The position numbers and the translations under genes are program-made. A model generated the notes under the pieces. It worked only from the letters and a program-made list of their open reading frames with translations. It was not told the DNA's origin and did no database searches. Below are positions 1 to 10,038 of a stretch of DNA of 64,000 bases, in pieces. Origin of the DNA: Desulforamulus hydrothermalis Lam5 = DSM 18033 (GTDB taxonomy: Bacteria > Bacillota > Desulfotomaculia > Desulfotomaculales > Desulfotomaculaceae); contig NZ_CAOS01000008.1 of NCBI RefSeq assembly GCF_000315365.1, positions 207,352-271,351 on the forward strand. Direction: 5' to 3'. The first letter of the stretch is position 1; every line of letters starts with the position of its first letter.

Positions 1-1419
<1,419 letters not shown>

Positions 1420-1474
1420 TCACGACCTCCTTTGATATCAGAACTAATAACGGATAAAAATTTTAGGTGTTAAT

Positions 1475-1759
1475 TTATTCAATGACGGCAAGAATATCCA
1501 TTTCGCGCAGAATTAAATATTCTTCTTCATCAATCTTAACTTCATTTCCGGCATACTTGGAGAAAAACACCTTGTCGCCAACTTTCAGGTCGATCGCGGC
1601 ACGCTGACCGTTTTCCAGCAGACGGCCGGGACCTACAGCGATAACTTCACCCTGTTGGGGCTTCTCCTTGGCAGTATCCGGCAGAACAATGCCACTCTTG
1701 GTCTTTTCTTCCTGGGGCAGCGCCTTAACAACTACCCTGTCGCCTAATGGTTTAATCAC
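1475..1759 (-). CDS. groES: Co-chaperonin GroES (10 kDa)
   Basis: Heptameric lid of the GroEL chamber. The 94-residue length and the sequence ([19 protein letters not shown] at the start, then the mobile-loop [20 protein letters not shown] region and a C-terminal [12 protein letters not shown]) match the whole family. A good ribosome site (AAAGGAGGG) precedes the ATG. It is the first gene of groES-groEL, with a CIRCE element and a clear promoter about 60-120 bp upstream, so HrcA-type heat-shock control is expected. The hrcA gene is not in the window. Confidence 0.97.
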   Translation of the reverse strand: MIKPLGDRVVVKALPQEEKTKSGIVLPDTAKEKPQQGEVIAVGPGRLLENGQRAAIDLKVGDKVFFSKYAGNEVKIDEEEYLILREMDILAVIE

Positions 1760-1813
1760 AAAAAACCCTCCTTTTAAATATATTAAGGTTTTTTAATATA
1801 CGTGGCTGGTTTG

Positions 1814-1840
1814 TTAGCACTCATTAATATTGAGTGCTAA
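1814..1840 (-). promoter_or_regulatory. CIRCE operator (HrcA-binding) of groES-groEL
   Basis: Perfect inverted repeat TTAGCACTC, nine bases, GAGTGCTAA, the canonical CIRCE element. It lies just downstream of the predicted transcription start and 55 bp before the groES start codon, the usual place for HrcA repression. Confidence 0.97.
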
Positions 1841-1852
1841 CACCCAGTAAAT

Positions 1853-1881
1853 ATAATACAGAACAAGAAAATTAAAAGCAA
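1853..1881 (-). promoter_or_regulatory. SigA-type promoter of groES-groEL
   Basis: Reading on the minus strand: -35 TTGCTT (1881-1876), 17 bp spacer, -10 TATTAT (1858-1853). The start point would fall about 5 bp before the CIRCE element, as in other HrcA-controlled operons. Confidence 0.7.
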
Positions 1882-2161
1882 ACACCCGGGCAACAGAATA
1901 TAACGGTTTAACTGTGCCAAAATCCAAATTAAGGGTATTTATCTTTTAATTTCTCCTTCTACATTACATTTACAGGGTTTGTTAAATTGTCTGCCACCCA
2001 ATCATTATTGTTGCCATTTTGCTGGATTTTTTATGCAACAAAAATTAAATTTTCCTAAAAATTTCGGTCGTGGGCCCAGACAAATTAGGCCGGAAAGTCC
2101 CGTAGATACGGCTCCGCCGGCAAACTAAACAAATCTTCGGGCTGTCGGCAACAAACTTATA
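1882..2161. other. Intergenic stretch without a gene, between mog and groES
   Basis: No credible reading frame. The first part is A/T-rich. Around 2065-2150 there are GC-rich complementary segments (GGCCGG, CGGCTCCGCCGG, TCGGGCTGTCGG) that could fold at the 3' end of the mog transcript. I do not recognise a known riboswitch or terminator with a U-run. Confidence 0.4.
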
Positions 2162-2650
2162 TTAGGGCTGACCGCACTCGCCGCCTCTGCCGCTGAGTAT
2201 TTCCAGGCCATGGGGCAGCACCGGCAACACCACCGCCAGGCATTCTCTGACACCTTTTACGCTGCCAGGCAAGTTGATAATTAAGGTGCTTCCCCTGATG
2301 CCGCTTACCGCCCGGGATAACATGGCCTTAGGGGTTTTCGCCAGGCTGGCCGCCCGGATAGCTTCGGCAATGCCCGGCACCTGGCGGTCAATTACCGCCA
2401 GGGTGGCTTCGGGAGTATGATCCCTCGGCCCCAGGCCGGTACCGCCGGTGGTAAGAACCAGGTCTAACCGGTGGACGTCGGCAAATTCAATTAGTGTATC
2501 TTGAATGATTTGCGGGTCATCCGGCACCAGGCGGTATTGCTCCACCGTACCAAGAGATGCTGCCATTTCCCGGATAACAGCCCCGCTGGTGTCTTCCCGC
2601 AATCCCTGGGAACCTTTGTCACTCATGGTTATAATTCCGATTTTATACAT
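2162..2650 (-). CDS. mog: Molybdenum cofactor biosynthesis protein, MogA/MoaB family
   Basis: Molybdopterin adenylyltransferase-type protein: activates molybdopterin with AMP before MoeA inserts molybdate. 162 residues, a single MoCF-binding domain with the signature TTGGTGLGPRDHTPEA (around residue 68) and STLIINLPGS (around 122). I place the start at the ATG giving MYKIGIITMSD because GAGGTGA lies 5 nt upstream; the GTG three codons earlier is inside that ribosome site. It is divergent from fdhD and close to two moeA genes, which supports a role in molybdo- or tungsto-enzyme maturation. MogA and MoaB cannot be told apart with certainty from the sequence alone. Confidence 0.92.
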   Translation of the reverse strand: MYKIGIITMSDKGSQGLREDTSGAVIREMAASLGTVEQYRLVPDDPQIIQDTLIEFADVHRLDLVLTTGGTGLGPRDHTPEATLAVIDRQVPGIAEAIRAASLAKTPKAMLSRAVSGIRGSTLIINLPGSVKGVRECLAVVLPVLPHGLEILSGRGGECGQP

Positions 2651-2683
2651 CTTTTTCACCTCTTGACTTGATCAAATCTTCAC

Positions 2684-2712
2684 ATGACAGATTGGCTGGG
2701 TTACAATATAGT
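2684..2712 (+). promoter_or_regulatory. SigA-type promoter of fdhD
   Basis: -35 ATGACA (2684-2689), 17 bp spacer, -10 TATAGT (2707-2712), each 5/6 to consensus. The start codon of fdhD follows 32 bp downstream. Confidence 0.6.
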
Positions 2713-2744
2713 AAAGTTCAGGGCGTTTGACAGGGGGTTGAAAG

Positions 2745-3533
2745 ATGGTTTGGCAAATTAACAAAGCAACTCAAAAGATCGTTCGCATTAAGGGCGATAA
2801 AGCTTTTGTTACAGAAGATGTGGTGGCCCGGGAAGTACCCGTTACTCTGTTTCTTAACGGCAAAGAATTTGTCACAATGGTTTGCTCCCCCCAGGCTTTA
2901 GAAGAATTGGCCGTCGGCTTTTTATGCTCAGAAGGTTTGCTGCAGTCACCGGAAGAGCTTGAAAGCATTACCGTTGATGAGGAAAAGGGCCTGATCACCG
3001 TCCAGGCCCCCGGCTGCGATGCCGAGTCCAAATTTCTCAAAAGAAATATCACTTCCTGCTGCGGCCGGGGCCGTCCGGTGTTTTATTTTGTCAATGATGC
3101 CAAAAGCATGAATAAAGTAACCGGCGTCCTGCTGGTAACCCCCGGACAGGTATGGGATTTATCCGACCGGTTGGAGCAAATGTCCGTGCTGTTTAAAGAA
3201 ACCGGCGGCGTGCACAACGCTGCCCTGTGCGCCCCCACCGAAGTAATTTTGTTTTATGAAGACGTAGGGCGTCACAATGCGGTAGATAAAATCTTTGGCC
3301 GGGCTTTTTTAAACCGCATCCCCCTGCATGATAAAATATTGGTTTTCAGCGGCCGGGTTTCTGCGGAAATTGTTATTAAAGCAGGCAAGATGGGCCTGCC
3401 TGTCATCGTATCCCGCTCCGCCCCCACCGACCTGGGCCTGGCCATGGCAGAAAAGCTGGGCATCACAGTGGTTGGATTTGCTAAAAGCGAGCGTATGAAT
3501 GTGTATACTTATCCTGCCAGAATCCTGGGTTAA
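2745..3533 (+). CDS. fdhD: Formate dehydrogenase accessory sulfurtransferase FdhD
   Basis: Transfers sulfur from a cysteine desulfurase to the molybdenum/tungsten bis-MGD cofactor of formate dehydrogenase. 262 residues. Family blocks are visible: GFLCSEGLL (about 65), GGVHNAALC (about 155), EDVGRHNAVDKIFGRA (about 173) and SGRVSAEIVIKAGKMGLPVI (about 200). The usual conserved Cys pair of the family is CxxC; here the corresponding segment reads TSCCGRGRP, two adjacent cysteines. Ribosome site AGGGGG precedes the ATG. Neighbours mog, a ModE-like regulator and MoeA genes make a maturation cluster. The gene ends at a hairpin next to a fold-back repeat copy. Confidence 0.95.
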   Translation: MVWQINKATQKIVRIKGDKAFVTEDVVAREVPVTLFLNGKEFVTMVCSPQALEELAVGFLCSEGLLQSPEELESITVDEEKGLITVQAPGCDAESKFLKRNITSCCGRGRPVFYFVNDAKSMNKVTGVLLVTPGQVWDLSDRLEQMSVLFKETGGVHNAALCAPTEVILFYEDVGRHNAVDKIFGRAFLNRIPLHDKILVFSGRVSAEIVIKAGKMGLPVIVSRSAPTDLGLAMAEKLGITVVGFAKSERMNVYTYPARILG

Positions 3534-3555
3534 ACTCAGGTACCGGTTACCTGAG

Positions 3556-3705
3556 CAGAGTATCGACAAACATTAACTGTGGTTTTTTGATCCCCTTTAG
3601 CCCCGGTCTACGCACCGACAGCACGATGATTCGCTATGACCGGTGCTGCGATAAGTGGCCGGCAGGGGATCACCAAACCACCTTGACTTTACTTTGTCAG
3701 ACCTG
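3556..3705 (+). mobile_element. Fold-back repeat, copy A (150 bp deletion form)
   Basis: Starts CAGAGTATCGACAAAC and ends TTTGTCAGACCTG, the terminal inverted repeat of the family. Between them is the conserved GATCCCC/GGGGATC stem, and the internal part of the 265 bp form is present but shortened. It lies between the convergent fdhD and modE-like genes. Each side carries a hairpin: 3535-3555 (CTCAGGTA...TACCTGAG) and 3704-3729 (TGACTC...GAGTCA). The two share ACTCA, GT, CCGG and ACC in register, so they look like a diverged target duplication. Confidence 0.8.
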
Positions 3706-3729
3706 ACTCAAGTGCCGGGCACCGAGTCA

Positions 3730-4113
3730 TCAAGTTGCTCTGAAGCTGTCCTGGAAAATTTCCGCCAGCGCCTGTTCTAACCTGCTGCGGAAAACACCGT
3801 AGCATGCCAGCAGCCGGTTGCCGTCCGTCGTTAGGGTGGCCCCGCCGCCGGCATCTCCCCCCACCTGGGTTTCTACCAGTTTAATGCCCCAGTTTTTCTC
3901 AGCAGTTTTAATTTTACCCCAGGCAGCCCGGTAGGACATACCCATGCTGCGGGCTGCCTGGGAAATGGAACCATATTCTTTAACATTCATTAACAGGTAA
4001 TAAAGGCCATCCCCAAAATTGGTGCCGCCGCTCTCCAGCCAAACTTTACATCCCGGCTGGAACAGCTCTGCCAGGGGACGGCTTTTTTTTTCGCCATCCG
4101 TTCGTTTACTCAT
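3730..4113 (-). CDS. ModE-type winged-helix regulator (DNA-binding domain only)
   Basis: 127-residue protein of the molybdate-responsive ModE N-terminal class. The core reads KEYGSISQAARSMGMSYRAA (about 48-67), then WGIKLVETQVGGDAGGGATL (about 75-95) and LTTDGNRLL, the LysR-like wing of ModE. There is no C-terminal molbindin (DI) domain, so it must sense molybdate through a partner or not at all. The ATG is preceded by AGGGGA located in the end of the upstream moeA-PBP gene; the two genes are separated by 3 bp and surely co-transcribed. A target in this Mo-cofactor cluster is inferred. Confidence 0.88.
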   Translation of the reverse strand: MSKRTDGEKKSRPLAELFQPGCKVWLESGGTNFGDGLYYLLMNVKEYGSISQAARSMGMSYRAAWGKIKTAEKNWGIKLVETQVGGDAGGGATLTTDGNRLLACYGVFRSRLEQALAEIFQDSFRAT

Positions 4114-4116
4114 CCG

Positions 4117-6051
4117 CTAAATCCCCTGGCGATACATAATTTCACCGCAGTTTCGCAAATCATAACCGCCCAGGGCGGTCACCTGACGCTTAAATTCCGG
4201 TGTGGCCAGTACTTCCAGCAGGCGTTTGATATACGGGGTGTCCCAGTACTCGCCGGGAATGCAGAGGTCGTAGCGCTCTTCCACCACCGGCACAAAGTCC
4301 AGCCCCAGGGCATTGGCGGCCGCCAAAATACCCAGCCCGGCGTCCGCCGAGCCGCTGGCCACCGCTGCTGCTACCGCCATGTGGGTATACTCCTCCCGGT
4401 TATAGCCGTAAATGCTGTCCGGCTGAATACCCAGCTGTTTAAGACGGTAATCCAGCAAAATGCGGGTACCGGCTCCCCGCTGGCGGTTAATAAAGCGAAT
4501 ACCCTCCCGGGCCAAATCTGCCAACCCTTTGATATTTAAAGGATTTCCTTTAGCTACCAGCAAGCCCTGCTGCCGGTAAACCAGGTTGAGCAGGATCACC
4601 GGGCGGTCGCCTAACAACCGCTGCACATAGCTAATGTTATATTCCCCGGTATCTTCATCCAGCAAGTGGGTACCGGCACAATGGCATTCGCCCCGTTTGA
4701 TGGCCGCCAGGCCGCCCAGGCTGCCCACGTTGGCACTGGCCAGGCCGGCGTCCGGGAACTTGCGCCGCAGGTGATTGGCCAACACATCCAGAGCCATATC
4801 GTGGCTGCCGATAACCACGGTGGTTTGACGCACTTCCGCCAGCGGCCGCATTAGCTCAACGGTTACGGTTTCGCCGGCCCGGTAACCTTCCGACAGGCGG
4901 GGTATCCGCAACATACCGTCTGCCCTGACCAGTGACATAATTACCCCGGCCCCCCGGGAAATAGGGGTTGCAATTATTTTTTCTCCCACTTGTCCCAGTT
5001 TAACCCGGACAAATTCCTCCACGCCCATGGGCGAAGGCATTTTGCGGGAGATTATGGCTTCGGTTGTGGCGGGTGCCGGCGGCACTAAGCCCAGTTTTTT
5101 ATACACCAGAGGCTGCACAAACAGCTCCATCACCAGGTAGGCAGATACCGGGTACCCGGGCACCCCGATGACCGGCTTGCCCTTCACTTCCCCGAGAATA
5201 ACCGGCTTGCCCGGCTTAATGGCCGCCCCATGGGTTAGCACGGTGCCTAACTCCCTGATCAACTGGGCCGTATAATCCTCCCGCCCGGCGGAAGAACCGG
5301 CATTAATCACCACTATATCTGCCTGTTCAACCGCATGCAGGAGGGAATTCTGCAGGCTGTCCCAATTATCTTCGGTAATGGGCCAGCGCAGGGGCTCGCC
5401 CCCCCAGCTGCGCACCATGGCACCCAATACCCGGGTGTTGTACTCCACAATATCGCCCGGTTTTAAATCTGTACCCGGCTGAACCAGTTCGGTACCGGTG
5501 GGCAACAGGGCCACCCGGGGCCGGGGATAAACTTTCACGCCGGTAACCCCGCCCGCCAGCATGCCGCCAATATCCATCGGGCGGATCCGGTGATTGGCCG
5601 GCAAAATCATTTCGGTGGCTACCACATCCTCCCCGATGGCCCGCACATGCTGCCAGGGTGCTGCCGCTGAGGTTATTTCAAACAAGTCGTCTTCCACAAA
5701 ATGAACATCCTCAATCATTATCACCGCATCACAGCCGGGCGGCATGGGATCGCCGGTATCCACCACCTGGGCCCTCGGGCCCAACCGAATTTGCTTGGGT
5801 GATGCTTCCGAAGCACCAAAGGTAAGAGAAGAATCCACCGCAATGCCGTCCATGGCGGAAGCATTGTAATGGGGGGAAGAGTGGCGGGCAAAGACCGGTT
5901 CTGCCGTAACCCGGCCCAGAGCGTCCTCTGCCGGCACTTCTTCCGGCACCCCGGGCACCAGGTAACCAATGGCTTCCAGGTGTTCCAGCAGGCCCGCCAG
6001 AGCCGCTTCCCAGGGGCGGTCATCCAGGTAAACATCTCGTTTATTTCTCAT
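4117..6051 (-). CDS. MoeA domain fused to a PBP-like (LysR-substrate type) domain
   Basis: 644 residues. Residues 1 to about 405 are a complete MoeA: NAGSSAGREDYT (about 250) and KPGKPVILGEVKGKPVIGVP (about 278), domain used to insert Mo or W into molybdopterin. Residues about 415-640 form a periplasmic-binding-protein-like domain (VIGSHDMALDVLANHLRRKF; NRQRGAGTRILLDYRL), found without any signal peptide, so it is cytosolic and may bind oxyanion or cofactor. I start at the ATG giving MRNKRDVYL, because AGGAG is 8 nt upstream; an ATG two codons earlier is too close. This fused arrangement is known in sulfate reducers and clostridia. A second, unfused MoeA follows the same operon order 36 bp upstream. 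Confidence 0.93.
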   Translation of the reverse strand: MRNKRDVYLDDRPWEAALAGLLEHLEAIGYLVPGVPEEVPAEDALGRVTAEPVFARHSSPHYNASAMDGIAVDSSLTFGASEASPKQIRLGPRAQVVDTGDPMPPGCDAVIMIEDVHFVEDDLFEITSAAAPWQHVRAIGEDVVATEMILPANHRIRPMDIGGMLAGGVTGVKVYPRPRVALLPTGTELVQPGTDLKPGDIVEYNTRVLGAMVRSWGGEPLRWPITEDNWDSLQNSLLHAVEQADIVVINAGSSAGREDYTAQLIRELGTVLTHGAAIKPGKPVILGEVKGKPVIGVPGYPVSAYLVMELFVQPLVYKKLGLVPPAPATTEAIISRKMPSPMGVEEFVRVKLGQVGEKIIATPISRGAGVIMSLVRADGMLRIPRLSEGYRAGETVTVELMRPLAEVRQTTVVIGSHDMALDVLANHLRRKFPDAGLASANVGSLGGLAAIKRGECHCAGTHLLDEDTGEYNISYVQRLLGDRPVILLNLVYRQQGLLVAKGNPLNIKGLADLAREGIRFINRQRGAGTRILLDYRLKQLGIQPDSIYGYNREEYTHMAVAAAVASGSADAGLGILAAANALGLDFVPVVEERYDLCIPGEYWDTPYIKRLLEVLATPEFKRQVTALGGYDLRNCGEIMYRQGI

Positions 6052-6087
6052 GATCATGTCTCCTGTTTTAAATATTATTTTCTTGCC

Positions 6088-7317
6088 CTAAAACAGCCAC
6101 ACATCAACCAGTTCGCCAGCCTCTACTCCTTCTTTGGTCAGGGGCAGATGAGCTACGCCGTCCGCCTTAACCATTGTGCTGATCAGCCCGGATTTGCCCA
6201 TAACCGGATCAGCCAGCAGGCTGCCATCGGCCTGGCGGCGCAGGGTTACCCGCAGAAAATCGTCCCGGCCGGTGGCCGAATGAATATTGCGGGTGATCGC
6301 GGCCCGCAGGGGAAACTTCTGGCGCGGCCGCAGCAAACCGGCAGATTCAACCAGCGGCCGCACCAGCAGGTCGAATACCACCATGGCAGAAACCGGGTGT
6401 CCGGGCAGGCCAAACAGCGGTTTACCTTCCACCACCGCCCCGATGGTAGGTTTGCCGGGTTTAATGGCTATTCCATGAAACAGCACCCCCGGGTTGCCCA
6501 GGGCGGCAATAACTTTTGCTGTGGCATCCCGGGTGCCCACAGAGCTGCCGCCGGAAATCAGCACCAGATCATTTGCCGCCAGCGCCCTTGCTACAGCCTG
6601 GTAAAGAGATTGAAAATCATCTTCAATAATGCCATACAGGGTGGGTAGGCCGCCGGCTTCAGCCACCTGGCCGTAAAGGGTGTATGAATTGATATCCCTC
6701 ACCTTGCCGGGTGTGGTAGGCTGGGTAGGGGGAATTAATTCATTGCCGGTGGACAATATGCCCACCCGCAGCGGCTCCCTGACAGGTACCCGGGTTACCC
6801 CCACCGCCGCCAGCAAGCCCAAATCCTGGGGCCGCAAACGATGGCCTGCCGTCAGCACCAGACTCCCCGCCGCCACATCTTCACCCCGCCGCACCACATG
6901 ATCGCCCGGCGCCACCGGCTTGGTTACGCCAATGGTGCGCTGGTCCAACTCCTCAGTGTATTCCACCATCACCACCGCATCGGCACCCGCCGGCAACATG
7001 CCGCCGGTGGGAATCAGCCAGGCTTGTCCGGGTTGCAGGGTGCCGTCGGCAGCCTGACCCATCAGCACTTCGCCACCCACATCCAGGTAGGCCGGCAGTG
7101 ATTCGCTGGCACCAAAAGTGTCACACGCCCTTACGGCATAACCATCCATGGTGGAGCGGTCAAATCCGGGCACATCGTCCCGGGCCGTGATATCCCGGGC
7201 CAAGATGCGGTTCAAGCTGTCCAGCAGCGGCACAACGGTTTCCTTGGTTCGCACAGTCAAATGATCCGCTAATGTTGTACGGGCCTGCTGTACTGTCAGT
7301 ACATTGAATAACTCCAA
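6088..7317 (-). CDS. moeA: Molybdopterin molybdenumtransferase MoeA
   Basis: 409-residue MoeA that catalyses insertion of molybdate (or tungstate) into adenylylated molybdopterin. The MPT-binding motif SGGSSVGTRDATAKVI (about 235) and KPGKPTIGAVVEGKPLFGLP (about 272) are intact, and PRQKFPLRA begins the C-terminal domain IV. The start is chosen as TTG (then ELFNVLTVQQAR), placed after GGAGGGG; an earlier TTG overlaps the stop codon of the upstream small HTH gene. Two MoeA paralogues side by side may serve Mo and W separately, which is an inference from other anaerobes. Confidence 0.94.
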   Translation of the reverse strand: MELFNVLTVQQARTTLADHLTVRTKETVVPLLDSLNRILARDITARDDVPGFDRSTMDGYAVRACDTFGASESLPAYLDVGGEVLMGQAADGTLQPGQAWLIPTGGMLPAGADAVVMVEYTEELDQRTIGVTKPVAPGDHVVRRGEDVAAGSLVLTAGHRLRPQDLGLLAAVGVTRVPVREPLRVGILSTGNELIPPTQPTTPGKVRDINSYTLYGQVAEAGGLPTLYGIIEDDFQSLYQAVARALAANDLVLISGGSSVGTRDATAKVIAALGNPGVLFHGIAIKPGKPTIGAVVEGKPLFGLPGHPVSAMVVFDLLVRPLVESAGLLRPRQKFPLRAAITRNIHSATGRDDFLRVTLRRQADGSLLADPVMGKSGLISTMVKADGVAHLPLTKEGVEAGELVDVWLF

Positions 7318-7331
7318 AACAACCCCTCCGC

Positions 7332-7511
7332 TCAAAAGCAGCCCAGTTCACAGGCCTTAATCTTAATCTTCAATTCATTACAAAGATCCCCCACCACTCT
7401 GGGGTGAACTTGCAATGCAGCGGCAATTTGCCGGGCCATCGTACAAGAAATCTTACCTTCTGAGGCCTTTTCCTGCAGCAGCTTAATGATTTTTTCCTTT
7501 TGCTCAGCCAT
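7332..7511 (-). CDS. Small winged-helix/HTH protein of the Mo-cofactor operon
   Basis: 59-residue protein starting MAEQKEKIIKLLQEKA, with a helix-turn-helix-like core (ISCTMARQIAAALQVHPRVV) and ending in CELGCF. GGAGGGG lies 7 nt before the ATG. The stop codon is 14 bp before the moeA start, so translational coupling is likely. Similar short HTH proteins occur beside molybdenum-cofactor genes in related anaerobes. The two C-terminal cysteines could bind metal. Direct function unknown; a regulator of the operon is the simplest guess. Confidence 0.7.
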   Translation of the reverse strand: MAEQKEKIIKLLQEKASEGKISCTMARQIAAALQVHPRVVGDLCNELKIKIKACELGCF

Positions 7512-7769
7512 AGACTTCTCCCCTCCAAGATTTCTTTCAGGATGTCGCAAAACCGGGCCGGTGGCTTTTTATCTCCCGTCCCACCTCAGGCGCGGGAGAA
7601 GCCGTTACCGGGGTGCCATTGGTGCCACCTTACAGTTTTTATTGACAAGCTGAAACATCTTTTTTGTGTTATTATTACATTACATTGTCTAAATATCCTG
7701 CCTGTTCCAGTGACTGTTATGTATTTTTTTGCATAACGGTAATAAAAATAAACAAAGGGGCGTTAAACG

Positions 7770-9254
7770 TTGATTATTGGTTTATCTGACACAGCTTACA
7801 GCTACCTGGGCACTGTTCAGGATATTATCTGGTTGTTTTATCCCGGCGCCCGGTTTTCCACCGCCGCTGAAGGAGATTTGACCATTCAACTCATCTTAAA
7901 TGACCAGGACGGTAACCTCTGGGCCGAAGCACAACTTTTTTCCTCCGGTATGGCCGTGGCTCACCGGGAAACCGGCCAGCCGTGGCTGCCCGGCGAGAAG
8001 CAAAACGAATTAAAAAGACTGGCCCGCCTGGCGGTTTATCGCCTGCTGGTTTCCTACAGCGGCCGCCGGCCCTCTCCCTGGGGCATTATGACCGGTATCC
8101 GGCCCACCAAGGTAGTGCACCGGTTGTTTGACCTGGGGTGGCCGGCCACGGATATTGAGCGTTACCTGGCAGAAAAGTATGCCCTGGCACAAGAAAAAGC
8201 CGCTTTAATTACCGCCATTGCCAAAACACAACGCCCTTATTTATTGTCCGGCACGTCGGCCGCCCGGCTGGTTAGCGTTTATATCGGTATCCCTTTTTGT
8301 CCTACCCGCTGCCTGTACTGTTCTTTTCCTTCTTATTCCATCAAGCAGCACCGCACCCTGGTGGAACCCTTTTTAAATGCCCTGCTGAAAGAAATCCGGG
8401 AGGTGGGAGAAGCCCTGCAGGCCCGGGGGTTGCACGTGCAAACCGTTTATCTGGGCGGCGGTACCCCCACCAGTCTGGGGGTGGATCAATTGAGCAGCCT
8501 GTTGGCGTCTGTCAACCGGTATTTACGCACAGACGAAACGGTGGAAATAACGGTGGAAGGGGGCCGTCCGGATACCCTGACCCGGGAAGTTTTAGCAGTG
8601 CTGGCCCAACAGGGGGTTACCAGACTCAGCATCAATCCCCAAAGCATGCAACAGCACACCTTGGACGCCATAGGGCGTTCCCATACGGTTGAAGACATTT
8701 ACCGGGCTACGGAGGAAGCCCGCCATTACAAATTTAACACCGTCAATATGGACATTATTATCGGCCTGCCGGGGGAAACGGTGCAGGATGTGGCACACAC
8801 CATGCGTCACCTGCGGCAGCTTAAACCGGAAAATCTGACAGTACATGCCCTGGCCTTGAAAAGAGCCTCTCACCTGAAACAGCGGCTGGCTGAGTTTTCT
8901 CTTACAGATGCCGCCCAGGCCGCCGCCATGTGGGAAGAAGCCGCCCGGGCAGCACAAGGCATGGGTTTGCAGCCCTACTATATGTACCGCCAGAAACAAA
9001 TGGTGGGTAATTTAGAAAATATAGGTTATACCCTGCCGGGTCATGCCTGTATTTATAACATTCAGATGATAGAGGAGAGGCAAACCGTTATTGGTTTGGG
9101 CGTGGGGGCTGGTTCTAAGTGGGTAAATCCTTTGACCCACAGCCTGGTCAACCAGTATAATGCCAAAGAACCCCGTCAGTATGTGGAGCGGTTAGATGAA
9201 TACCTGAGCCGCAAAATCAACCGGATTAAACAGCCGGTTGCGCCACAACCCTAA
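7770..9254 (+). CDS. hemZ: HemZ-type oxygen-independent coproporphyrinogen III dehydrogenase-like radical SAM protein
   Basis: 494 residues. The radical SAM signature CPTRCLYCSF (about 174) is followed by LGGGTPTSL (about 230), typical of the HemN/HemW/HemZ superfamily, and an extra N-terminal domain of about 165 residues marks the HemZ type. It probably converts coproporphyrinogen III to protoporphyrinogen IX or acts in a related haem step; HemZ members lack firm biochemical proof in many species. The start is TTG after AAAGGGG. A TTGACA at 7642 with a poorly spaced A/T -10 may be its promoter. It converges with the 5-FCL gene, 10 bp apart. Confidence 0.88.
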   Translation: MIIGLSDTAYSYLGTVQDIIWLFYPGARFSTAAEGDLTIQLILNDQDGNLWAEAQLFSSGMAVAHRETGQPWLPGEKQNELKRLARLAVYRLLVSYSGRRPSPWGIMTGIRPTKVVHRLFDLGWPATDIERYLAEKYALAQEKAALITAIAKTQRPYLLSGTSAARLVSVYIGIPFCPTRCLYCSFPSYSIKQHRTLVEPFLNALLKEIREVGEALQARGLHVQTVYLGGGTPTSLGVDQLSSLLASVNRYLRTDETVEITVEGGRPDTLTREVLAVLAQQGVTRLSINPQSMQQHTLDAIGRSHTVEDIYRATEEARHYKFNTVNMDIIIGLPGETVQDVAHTMRHLRQLKPENLTVHALALKRASHLKQRLAEFSLTDAAQAAAMWEEAARAAQGMGLQPYYMYRQKQMVGNLENIGYTLPGHACIYNIQMIEERQTVIGLGVGAGSKWVNPLTHSLVNQYNAKEPRQYVERLDEYLSRKINRIKQPVAPQP

Positions 9255-9264
9255 GCGGCTGTTA

Positions 9265-9861
9265 TCAGCCGGCCGGCGGCTCAGGCCGGCAAACAAGCAC
9301 TCCCTTTTCAGTAATTACCATGTGTACCGGCTGATCATGGGGGCCCAGGCAGGATGATAAGCAGCCGCTTAACTGAAGCTGGTAAGCCAGCCCCACTGCT
9401 CTGGCATCCGGCCTTAAGCGCGGCAAAAAACGGTCATAGTAACCGCCACCGTAACCCAGGCGGTTGCCCCGGGCATCAAAGGCAACCCCTGGCACAAGCA
9501 CCAGGTCCAGCTCCTGTACCGGCACCGGCCGGATGCTGCCGGGGGCCGGTTGCCGGATGCCGTAAGGCCCCGGTACAAGATCCTGTGGAAAGTTTTCCAG
9601 CAGCGAGGGCAGCATGGTTTTATCCTGCCGGTTTACTACCGGTACGGCCAGTCGTTTGCCGGCTTGCAGGGCGTGGGTAATGAGCAGTTCGGTGGCCACT
9701 TCGCTGCGGTAATCTAAATATGCCATAACGGTTCGGGCTGTTTGATAACACGGCAGGGCCAGCAATTGTTCTGTGATGCGCCTGCTTTTGTCTTGTCTGG
9801 CCTGTTCCGTCAGGCTGCTGCGGGCAGCCAGCATTTGTTTTCTAAGGGTATTTTTATCCAT
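9265..9861 (-). CDS. 5-formyltetrahydrofolate cyclo-ligase
   Basis: ATP-dependent conversion of 5-formyl-THF to 5,10-methenyl-THF, folate one-carbon salvage. 198 residues. The family motif GNRLGYGGGYYDRFLPRL is at about 130 and the N-terminal basic KNTLRKQMLAARSSL pattern is typical. An upstream in-frame start would lie inside the adjacent repeat element (copy E), so I use the ATG giving MDKNTLRK, which has AGAGGAA 6 nt upstream. No partner genes nearby. Confidence 0.95.
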   Translation of the reverse strand: MDKNTLRKQMLAARSSLTEQARQDKSRRITEQLLALPCYQTARTVMAYLDYRSEVATELLITHALQAGKRLAVPVVNRQDKTMLPSLLENFPQDLVPGPYGIRQPAPGSIRPVPVQELDLVLVPGVAFDARGNRLGYGGGYYDRFLPRLRPDARAVGLAYQLQLSGCLSSCLGPHDQPVHMVITEKGVLVCRPEPPAG

Positions 9862-9900
9862 CTCGTTTCCTCTTAAGAAAACTTCCCCCACAGGGAGGTT

Positions 9901-10015
9901 CAGGGTGTCGACAAACATTACCGGTAGTTTATGATCCCCTTTGGCTCCGGTCTACGCACCGGCAGGGGATCATAAAACCATCTCGCTTTGTTTTACAACC
10001 TTTGTCTACAGTCTG
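9901..10015 (+). mobile_element. Fold-back repeat, copy E (115 bp)
   Basis: Ends are CAGGGTGTCGACAAAC and TTTGTCTACAGTCTG; the inner stem GTTTATGATCCCC pairs with GGGGATCATAAAAC. It is flanked on the left by the hairpin AACTTCCCCCACAGGGAGGTT (positions 9880-9900) and on the right by a near copy at 10016-10036 (AACCTCCCCACAGGGGG then TTTTT). About 17 of 21 bases agree with one gap, so this is a target duplication of a terminator hairpin downstream of the ACT-domain gene. Confidence 0.88.
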
Positions 10016-10038
10016 AACCTCCCCACAGGGGGTTTTTA

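Noticed and set aside
2060..2155. c-di-GMP or molybdenum-cofactor riboswitch near mog
   Set aside because: Some matching words (GGCCGG, CCTAA) but no full consensus, and the location is downstream of mog, not upstream.
7570..7635. T-box-like GGTGGCACC and a CTCCCG...CGGGAG stem upstream of the small HTH gene on the minus strand
   Set aside because: No AG box, Stem I or specifier region, and no U-run after the stem. Nine matching bases are not enough; may be an ordinary leader fold.
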